Part shown: in pieces, positions 1 to 4,807 of the stretch
Layout of the letters: every line of letters starts with the position of its first letter
Numbering within the stretch: position 1 is the stretch's first letter
NCBI GenBank assembly: GCA_031289445.1
Contig: JAITPL010000164.1
Coordinates: 1 to 5,583, forward strand
Source of the DNA: Tannerella sp.
Lineage (GTDB): Bacteria; Bacteroidota; Bacteroidia; Bacteroidales; Tannerellaceae
Direction of reading: 5' to 3'
Length of the DNA stretch: 5,583 nucleotides
The notes under the pieces: model-generated
Told to the model about the DNA's origin: nothing
What the model saw: the letters and a program-made list of their open reading frames with translations, nothing else
The model's database searches: none
Made by a program: the position numbers and the translations under genes

Positions 1-992
1 CTGTTTATCTCTATAAACCTCTTCAAAGCATTCAGCGCTTTGCCCGACTCCAGCGATTCGGCCGCTTCGGCAAGGCATTCGTCGATTTTCTTCTCCGGAC
101 ATATCACCTGAATGGCAAACGCGGCATTGATCAGCACACAGTTGCGTTGGGCTTCCGTGGCGGTGTTGTTCAGCACGGCGTCGAAAATGCGGGCGGCATC
201 CGCAGGGGTGTCTCCGCCATACAAATCCGCTTCCCGATAACGCGGATAACCCAGCATCTCTGGAGTATAGATTTTCTCCTTTTCAGGCATGGAAACCTTA
301 AAATCGCCTGTCAGCGAAATTTCATCGTAGCCGTCCAGGCTGTGCACAACGCCGAAACGGATGCCGCTTTCCTGATACACATACGTATATAACCGTGCCA
401 GAGGCAGATTGTAAACGCCCAGCAACTGATATTTCGGTTTGGCGGGATTAACCAGCGGCCCCAGAATATTGAAGAAACTGCGCACCCCCAGATTTTTACG
501 CACAGGAGCAACGGCTTTCAGCGCCGGATTGAACAGTGGCGCGTGGAGATAGGCAATGCGGCAGGCGTCCATCGACGTGCGAAGGACGTCAATATCGGTC
601 GTGAACTTCACGCCGTGCTGTTCCATCACATTACTTGCACCGCTTACCGACGTAGCGCCGAAATTGCCGTGCTTCACCACATGATAGCCTGCACCGGCAA
701 GAATGAAACAGGCTGCCGTACTGATGTTAAACGTATTTTTTCCATCGCCGCCCGTTCCCACAATGTCGATAAACGGATAGTCGGACAGATTGACCGGAAG
801 GCTCATCTCGAGAAGCGCTTCACGGAAACCGCTCAACTCCTCGACGGAGATACTGCGCATCAAAAAGACGGTTATCAGGCTCGCCACCTGCGATTCATTG
901 TACTTGCCCTCCGCGATGTTTTGAAGAAGCGTCCGCGCTTCGTCGCGATCGAGGTACCGATGTTCGAATAAATGATATAATATTTTCTTCAT
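1..992 (-). CDS. trpD: Anthranilate phosphoribosyltransferase TrpD (3' end cut by window edge)
   Basis: Transfers the 5-phosphoribosyl group of PRPP to anthranilate, the second committed step of tryptophan synthesis; cytoplasmic. I translated 330 codons from ATG 992-990 (MKKILYHLFEHRYLDRDEAR) to the window edge with no stop. An N-terminal helical domain (about residues 1-70) is followed by the phosphoribosyltransferase domain. Motifs seen: GTGGDG at 79-84 followed by TFNIST (PRPP/pyrophosphate loop), KHGNFGATSVSGAS at 107-120, GVRSFFNILGPLVNP at 169-183 (its Arg171 matches the anthranilate-binding Arg of the family), and GYDEIS with Asp223-Glu224 as the metal-binding pair. Family members are about 330-345 residues, so probably only the last few codons and the stop are missing. 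It starts 19 nt after the trpG stop and has only a weak purine stretch (CGGG) before the ATG, so translation may be coupled to trpG. It contains no Trp residue. Confidence 0.97.
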   Translation of the reverse strand, partial: MKKILYHLFEHRYLDRDEARTLLQNIAEGKYNESQVASLITVFLMRSISVEELSGFREALLEMSLPVNLSDYPFIDIVGTGGDGKNTFNISTAACFILAGAGYHVVKHGNFGATSVSGASNVMEQHGVKFTTDIDVLRTSMDACRIAYLHAPLFNPALKAVAPVRKNLGVRSFFNILGPLVNPAKPKYQLLGVYNLPLARLYTYVYQESGIRFGVVHSLDGYDEISLTGDFKVSMPEKEKIYTPEMLGYPRYREADLYGGDTPADAARIFDAVLNNTATEAQRNCVLINAAFAIQVICPEKKIDECLAEAAESLESGKALNALKRFIEIN

Positions 993-1011
993 CCCGTTAT
1001 GTTTTAGTTAT

Positions 1012-1596
1012 TTATACTTGTTTTACGTGTTTGTTTCTTAGCCAGTTTTCCATGATTCGTTTGCCTTGCGGCGTGAGAATGGATTCCGGGTGAAACTGAA
1101 TGCCCCGGACGTCGTAAGTGCGGTGATGCAGCGCCATAATCATCCCTTCTCCGGCATCCACGGCGGTTACTTCCAGACAGTCGGGCAAGTCTTCCTTCGA
1201 CACGACCCAGGAATGATACCGTCCGGCGCGAAATCCGGGCGACAAACCCTCAAACAGCGGGTCGTAAGCAACTGTGCGTATATCCGAACATATACCGTGG
1301 TGTACATACGGAAGATTCAGCAGCCGTGCGCCAAATGCCTCGCCGATGGCCTGTTCGCCCAGACAGACGCCCAGAATGCTTTTTGTCGGTGCATAGCGCT
1401 CAATAAGAGGCAATAACAATCCTGCTTCGGACGGAATACCGGGGCCGGGCGACAATACGATTTTGTCGTATCCTTCCACATCGTCCAGCGCAATCCTGTC
1501 GTTCCTGAACACATCTACATCAGCGCCCAATTCGAGCAGAATATGCCTCAAATTGTACGTGAACGAATCGTAATTATCAAATAATAGAATTTTCAT
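1012..1596 (-). CDS. trpG: Anthranilate synthase component II, glutamine amidotransferase TrpG
   Basis: Class I glutamine amidotransferase subunit that releases ammonia from glutamine and passes it to TrpE for anthranilate formation. The protein is 194 residues, the usual length for a stand-alone TrpG that is not fused to TrpD. It opens with MKILLFDNYDSFTYNL, typical of the family, and carries LSPGPGIP at 48-55 (oxyanion loop), the nucleophile elbow GVCLGEQA with Cys78, RYHSW at 126-130, and FHPES with His169 and Glu171, which complete the Cys-His-Glu triad. GATase relatives PabA and TrpG are hard to tell apart by sequence, but its position between trpE and trpD makes the tryptophan role most likely; it might also serve a PabB elsewhere (inference). 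The start at 1596 is preceded by a good GGAAG ribosome-binding site, 14 nt after the trpE stop. The stop is TAA. Confidence 0.96.
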   Translation of the reverse strand: MKILLFDNYDSFTYNLRHILLELGADVDVFRNDRIALDDVEGYDKIVLSPGPGIPSEAGLLLPLIERYAPTKSILGVCLGEQAIGEAFGARLLNLPYVHHGICSDIRTVAYDPLFEGLSPGFRAGRYHSWVVSKEDLPDCLEVTAVDAGEGMIMALHHRTYDVRGIQFHPESILTPQGKRIMENWLRNKHVKQV

Positions 1597-1610
1597 TTCT
1601 TCCGTTTTTT

Positions 1611-3011
1611 TCAGTTTATCAATTTTTCGGCCTGCTGAATGGCTTTGTCCAGCGCGCCTAACTTACTGTTCACTTCCTGCAATTCGCGTTCTTCGTTGCT
1701 CAAGGCCACGATGCCCGCGCCGGCCTGATAATAGAGGGTATTGCCGCGGCTGATAAACGTGCGTATCATAATCGCCTGATTCAAATCGCCGTTCAACCCG
1801 ATGAAGCCGATGCAGCCGCCATAAGCGCCGCGGTTGTGCTTCTCAAGTTCGGTAATCAGTTCCATCGCGCGGACTTTGGGCGCACCGCTGAGCGTTCCGG
1901 CGGGGAAGGTGTCGATATACGTCTTCACGGCGTCGCTGTCGGGGTTTATTTCGCCGCTTACACGCGATACAAGGTGCATCACATGACTGTAATACTGCAC
2001 TTCCTTATAGAAATCGACATGCACGTTATGCGCATTGCGGCTCAGGTCGTTACGCGCAAGGTCAACCAGCATCACATGCTCGGCGTTCTCTTTGGGATCT
2101 TCCAGCAAGGCCTCGACGCGATGCTTGTCGAGCGTTACATTGCCTGAACGGAATGCCGTTCCCGCAATCGGGTCGATGCTCGCGTGGCCGTTCTCAATCT
2201 TGCAATGCGTTTCGGGCGAGGAACCGAAAATGCGGAAACCTCCGAAGTCGAAATAGAACAGGTAAGGCGACGGATTGATACTCCGCAGAGTGCGGTAAAC
2301 CTTGAAGTCGTCGCCCTGAAAAGCCTGTTCAAAGCGGCGGCTCAATACAATCTGAAACACGTCGCCGCGCATACAGTGGCGCACGCCCTCGCGTACCATA
2401 GCCTTGTATTCGTCGTCGGTGATTGTCGAGGTGCGCTCGCCGTCAGCACGGAAATTGTAAGAAGCGAAATTCCTGTTTTCAATCAGTGTTTCAATCTCTT
2501 GCTGATGGTCTTTTTCGCCGTCCTGCAGCAGTTCGATAATCGTCAGCGCGTTCTTGTAATGGTCGAAGACCAGAAGATATTTGTAGAGAAGATAGAAAAT
2601 ATCCGGCGCGTCCGATTCTTCGTGATGTGCGTCCATCACCGGAATGTTTTCAAAATAACGCACCGCATCGAATGCCGTGTAGCCGAACAGTCCGCAGCGG
2701 TCTTTGTCGGGTCCTTCCAGCTGAAAGCTTTGCACGAACTCGTTCAGCGCATCCGTCGAGGTATAGGAGTCTGTCAGTTGTTTGACCTCGGTGACGCCGT
2801 CGGGAAAGGCCAGAGTAGCTTCGCCGTTGTTGACGCCGATGCTCGCCAGCGGACACAGGGCGATGAAAGAAAGGCTGTTTTCGTTGCCGTGAAAATCCGA
2901 ACTTTCCAGCAGCGCCGACTTGGAATAGATGTCGCGCAGCTTGAGATAGAGGCTAACCGGCGTATGCAGGTCGCCAAGTAATGTTTTTGAAACCGTGTTA
3001 TACTTGTACAT
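1611..3011 (-). CDS. trpE: Anthranilate synthase component I TrpE
   Basis: Converts chorismate to anthranilate with ammonia supplied by TrpG; cytoplasmic heteromeric enzyme and the entry point of the pathway. The 466 residues match the usual length. An N-terminal regulatory domain carries SALLESSD (32-39); LLES at 34-37 corresponds to the Trp-binding feedback site known from enterobacterial TrpE, so feedback inhibition is probably retained. The C-terminal chorismate-binding domain shows GDVFQIVLSRRF (216-227), NPSPYLFYF (246-254), SSPE (264-267), PIAGTAFR (281-288), AEHVMLVDLARNDLSR (310-325), FPAGTLSGAPKVRAMELI (369-386), GAYGG (395-399) and QAGAGIV (429-435). TrpE, rather than PabB or PchA, is supported by LLES plus the trpG and trpD neighbours. 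The start at 3011 is the only plausible one: the next in-frame Met is residue 126. The upstream bases are almost pure AT with no Shine-Dalgarno site. The protein has no Trp at all. Confidence 0.97.
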   Translation of the reverse strand: MYKYNTVSKTLLGDLHTPVSLYLKLRDIYSKSALLESSDFHGNENSLSFIALCPLASIGVNNGEATLAFPDGVTEVKQLTDSYTSTDALNEFVQSFQLEGPDKDRCGLFGYTAFDAVRYFENIPVMDAHHEESDAPDIFYLLYKYLLVFDHYKNALTIIELLQDGEKDHQQEIETLIENRNFASYNFRADGERTSTITDDEYKAMVREGVRHCMRGDVFQIVLSRRFEQAFQGDDFKVYRTLRSINPSPYLFYFDFGGFRIFGSSPETHCKIENGHASIDPIAGTAFRSGNVTLDKHRVEALLEDPKENAEHVMLVDLARNDLSRNAHNVHVDFYKEVQYYSHVMHLVSRVSGEINPDSDAVKTYIDTFPAGTLSGAPKVRAMELITELEKHNRGAYGGCIGFIGLNGDLNQAIMIRTFISRGNTLYYQAGAGIVALSNEERELQEVNSKLGALDKAIQQAEKLIN

Positions 3012-3040
3012 AATATATATATGAATTGATTTGTAATCGT

Positions 3041-3250
3041 TAAGTTGTTAATTGTCTAACTGTTAATTGTTAAGTTATTAATTGTTAGTTTGTTAATTGC
3101 CCAATAGTCAAGTTGTTAATAGTCAAGTTGTTAAATGTTAACTACCTAATTGTCAAGTTGTTAATTGTTAATTTATTGATTGTCAAGTTGTTAATTGCTA
3201 AGCTATTAATTGTTAGTTAGTTAATTGCTAATTGTTAATTGCCCAATAGT
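3041..3250. repeat. Degenerate 15-nt AT-rich tandem repeat between trpB and trpE
   Basis: On the plus strand the unit is close to TAAGTTGTTAATTGT. It can be laid out by eye as consecutive units from 3041, 3056, 3071 and 3086, a partial unit CCAATAGT (3101-3108), then units from 3109, 3124, 3139, 3154, 3169, 3184, 3199 and 3214, a 14-nt unit from 3229, and a second CCAATAGT (3243-3250). Each unit is itself an 8+7 doublet (TAAGTTGT, TAATTGT). The tract fills most of the 290-nt gap between trpB and trpE and should be transcribed within the operon. A hand count over the units gives about 34 G to 18 C on the plus strand, so the operon mRNA is C-richer than G-rich here and should be largely unstructured. 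I see no gene and no TAnnTTTG promoter element in it. Confidence 0.85.
3090..3111 (+). repeat. 22-nt direct repeat, copy 1
   Basis: A 22-nt stretch beginning TTGTTAATTGCCCAATAGTC is repeated exactly at 3232-3253. It contains the only GCCC runs in the tract. The 142-bp offset suggests that a block of the tandem array was duplicated as one segment (inference). Confidence 0.8.
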
Positions 3251-3253
3251 CAA
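3232..3253 (+). repeat. 22-nt direct repeat, copy 2
   Basis: Exact second copy of the 22-nt stretch at 3090-3111. The flanking base differs on each side, so the identity stops at these limits. Confidence 0.8.
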
Positions 3254-3331
3254 TTTGTTAATTTATTAATTATCAATTATCAATTTGTTAATCATTAATC
3301 ACTAATCATTAATTATCAATTGTCCATTATT
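3251..3331. repeat. 7-nt repeat tract running into the 3' end of trpB
   Basis: The repeat changes from a 15-nt to a mainly 7-nt period. Successive plus-strand units are AATTATC at 3268 and 3275, AATTTGTT at 3282 (8 nt), AATCATT at 3290, AATCACT at 3297, AATCATT at 3304, AATTATC at 3311, AATTGTC at 3318 and CATTATT at 3325. The last four units, and part of the one before them, lie inside the trpB reading frame and supply its stop codon. A 7-nt period shifts the reading frame with each unit, so translation entering this tract meets a stop quickly. Confidence 0.75.
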
Positions 3332-4495
3332 CAGATACGTTTCCATATCCTTGTCGCCCCTGCCGGATACCGTTAATACAACTACATCGTCTTTTTTGAA
3401 CGTCATCTTGGGCAGAGCGCCGAGAGCATGTGCGCTTTCGAGGGCCGGGATGATACCTTCGAGGCGTGTCAGTTCGAAAGCAGCCTTGAGAGCTTCGTCG
3501 TCATTGACGGCAAGCACCCTTGCCCGCTTGACCCTTGCGAGGTTGGCGTGCAGGGGGCCTATGCCCGGATAGTCGAGGCCGGCCGAGATGGAGTAAGGCT
3601 CTTCTATCTGGCCATCAGCGTTCTGCATGACGAGAGTACGTGCGCCGTGAATTATACCTTCGCGTCCCAGCTGTATAGTAGCCGCGCTGCGTCCGCTGAG
3701 CACGCCTTCGCCGCCCGCTTCCGCAAGGACTATCTGCACCCGCTCGTCGTCGAGATAGTGATATACGGTACCTGCCGCATTGCTGCCGCCGCCTACGCAA
3801 GCCATCAGATAGTCTGGATAGTCGCGTCCTTCCTTCTCGGCCAGCTGACCCTTAATCTCCTCGCTTATAACCGACTGTAGCCGCGCTACCATATCCGGAT
3901 AGGGATGCGGGCCAACCGTCGAGCCTATAATATAGTACGTATCCGCAGGATGACAGCACCAGTCGCGAATAGCCTCGTTGGTAGCGTCCTTGAGCGTCAT
4001 GTTGCCCGATTCCACAGGCACAACCTCGGCGCCAAGCATCCTCATCTTCTCCACGTTAGGCTGTTGCCGTTCGACGTCCGTCCTGCCCATGTAAACAACA
4101 CAAGGCATGTTCATCAGCGCACAGACCGTAGCCGTAGCTACGCCGTGCTGTCCGGCGCCTGTCTCTGCTATGATGCGCTTTTTGCCTAAACTGCGGGCCA
4201 CGAGAATCTGCCCTACAGTATTGTTAATCTTGTGCGACCCTGTATGGTTCAGGTCTTCGCGCTTGAGGTAGATACGGCAGCCGTACTTCTCGCTTAGCCG
4301 CCCGGCCAGATACAGCGGCGAAGGACGTCCGGCATAGTCGCGCAGCAGGACGCGATACTCTCGACCGAAGGCCTCGCTCTGCAAGATCTCCAGATACTGC
4401 TTCTGCAACACCTCCACGCATTTATGGAGGATTTCAGGGACGTAAGCCCCTCCGAAGCGTCCGTAATAACCGTTGTCATCAACTTGATAGTTCAT
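3302..4495 (-). CDS. trpB: Tryptophan synthase beta subunit TrpB
   Basis: PLP enzyme that condenses indole with serine to give tryptophan, working as an alpha2-beta2 complex with TrpA (not in this window). With the start at 4495 (MNYQVDDNGYYGRFGGAYVPE) the protein is 397 residues, the normal TrpB length. Motifs: LKREDLNHTGSHKINN (77-92) with the PLP Schiff-base Lys89, ETGAGQHGVA (111-120) with catalytic Glu111, the phosphate-binding GGGSNA (235-240), SAGLDYPGIGP (304-314), LESAHA (352-357) and SGRGDKD (377-383), whose Ser377 should contact the PLP ring nitrogen. This is the TrpB1 type. The frame stays open upstream to a TTG at 4537, but that lies in the terminator U-tract, whereas ATG 4495 has an AAGAAAG ribosome-binding site just ahead and begins with the family-typical sequence. 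The C-terminal tail NNGQLIIND and the TAG stop are written in the AT-rich repeat. One Trp only (residue 179). Confidence 0.97.
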   Translation of the reverse strand: MNYQVDDNGYYGRFGGAYVPEILHKCVEVLQKQYLEILQSEAFGREYRVLLRDYAGRPSPLYLAGRLSEKYGCRIYLKREDLNHTGSHKINNTVGQILVARSLGKKRIIAETGAGQHGVATATVCALMNMPCVVYMGRTDVERQQPNVEKMRMLGAEVVPVESGNMTLKDATNEAIRDWCCHPADTYYIIGSTVGPHPYPDMVARLQSVISEEIKGQLAEKEGRDYPDYLMACVGGGSNAAGTVYHYLDDERVQIVLAEAGGEGVLSGRSAATIQLGREGIIHGARTLVMQNADGQIEEPYSISAGLDYPGIGPLHANLARVKRARVLAVNDDEALKAAFELTRLEGIIPALESAHALGALPKMTFKKDDVVVLTVSGRGDKDMETYLNNGQLIIND

Positions 4496-4535
4496 CTTTC
4501 TTATTTTTATTAATGTAAGTAATCCCTGTGAAAAC

Positions 4536-4564
4536 AAAAAAACCTGTTGTCTGAGTACAACAGG
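4536..4564 (-). terminator. Intrinsic terminator of the trp attenuator
   Basis: Read on the minus strand: CCTGTTGT (4564-4557), loop ACTCAG (4556-4551), ACAACAGG (4550-4543), then seven T (4542-4536), a G and four more T. The stem is 8 bp and perfect, and can extend by G-U and A-U pairs between AAAGG upstream and the U-run. It lies between the trp promoter and trpB, 40 nt before the trpB start, so it would end transcription before any structural gene. Its loop and 3' arm also pair with an upstream segment, making it one half of a switch. Confidence 0.93.
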
Positions 4565-4627
4565 CCTTTCAATTATTAACCAACCAAGCTATTCAAAATG
4601 GAAAATAACGGCATGTACTCACAACAG
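4544..4627 (-). promoter_or_regulatory. Antiterminator structure of the trp leader RNA
   Basis: The leader segment CTGTTGTGAGTACA (4627-4614) is complementary to TGTACTCAGACAACAG (4559-4544). Pairing gives 7 bp, a 2-nt bulge (AG) on the 3' side, then another 7 bp: 14 bp in total. The 3' partner consists of three bases of the terminator 5' arm, its whole loop and most of its 3' arm, so the two structures exclude each other. The 5' arm overlaps codons 17-18 and the stop codon of the leader peptide. A ribosome finishing the peptide would cover this arm and allow termination; one stalled at the Trp codons would leave it free to pair and let transcription continue. Complementarity is seen directly; function follows the established trp attenuation model. 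Confidence 0.88.
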
Positions 4628-4675
4628 ATGCTGCAAGCGCCAACGCCATACTAAATTTGAACACAAAGTCATCAT
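4619..4675 (-). CDS. trpL: trp leader peptide (attenuation peptide TrpL)
   Basis: An 18-codon ORF, MMTLCSNLVWRWRLQHLL, then TGA. It has Trp at codons 10 (4648-4646) and 12 (4642-4640), separated by one Arg: 2 Trp in 18 residues, against 3 in 1387 across the four trp proteins here. Its product is probably unimportant; ribosome position on the message would be the signal for charged tRNA-Trp. The first base of the second Trp codon lies 15 nt before the antiterminator 5' arm (4627), and the TGA (4621-4619) is inside that arm, which is the spacing expected for attenuation. Two ATG codons are in tandem (4675 and 4672); either could be used. A purine stretch AAAAAG lies upstream as a weak ribosome-binding site. 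The gene is 25-30 nt downstream of the predicted transcription start. The sequence is not similar to the E. coli TrpL I remember, but the design is the same. Confidence 0.88.
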   Translation of the reverse strand: MMTLCSNLVWRWRLQHLL

Positions 4676-4706
4676 AAAAAATATCTTTTTATTAAGTTAC
4701 CGGCGG

Positions 4707-4737
4707 CAAAAATACAACAAATATTTCAATTACCAAA
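4707..4737 (-). promoter_or_regulatory. Bacteroides-type promoter of the trp operon
   Basis: On the minus strand TTTG (4737-4734) is followed by a 19-nt spacer and TATTTTTG (4714-4707), an exact match to the Bacteroidetes -33 TTTG and -7 TAnnTTTG elements. Transcription should begin near 4700, giving a leader of about 205 nt before the trpB start, which contains trpL and the attenuator. I see no recognisable TrpR-type operator. Confidence 0.82.
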
Positions 4738-4753
4738 CAAAATGGCGAAAAAT

Positions 4754-4784
4754 TTTCATATTTAACCGAAAATACTTATCTTTG
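4754..4784 (+). promoter_or_regulatory. Bacteroides-type promoter of the alpha-L-rhamnosidase gene
   Basis: TTTC (4754-4757, one mismatch to TTTG), a 19-nt spacer and TATCTTTG (4777-4784), an exact TAnnTTTG match. The predicted start near 4791 leaves a short 5' leader of about 17 nt before the ATG at 4808. The -33 elements of this and the trp promoter are back to back, 16 nt apart. The 11-nt palindrome GAAAAATTTTC (4747-4757) overlaps this -33 element and may be chance in such AT-rich DNA. Confidence 0.75.
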
Positions 4785-4807
4785 CAGCCTCAAAAAATCA
4801 ATAATCT

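Noticed and set aside
543..971. 142-codon open frame on the plus strand
   Set aside because: It is antisense to trpD, whose motifs are intact over the same stretch.
2184..2981. 265-codon open frame on the plus strand
   Set aside because: It is fully antisense to trpE, has no recognisable motif and no ribosome-binding site; it is a by-product of the GC-rich third-position pattern of trpE.
3109..3190. TTGACA-like -35 boxes on the minus strand within the repeat units
   Set aside because: They recur because of the repeat unit, and this host appears to use the TAnnTTTG promoter type, for which I found no match in the tract.
3041..3331. CRISPR array
   Set aside because: The units are 7-15 nt, contiguous and degenerate, with no unique spacers and no cas gene in the window.
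4496..4537. 14-residue N-terminal extension of TrpB from a TTG at 4537
   Set aside because: The TTG lies at the end of the terminator U-tract, and the extension has no family counterpart; ATG 4495 has the better ribosome-binding site and a standard N-terminus.
4599..4649. Alternative leader ORF MALAASVVSTCRYFPF in another frame
   Set aside because: It has no Trp codon, and its stop lies beyond the antiterminator arm, so it does not explain the switch; the 4675 frame does.
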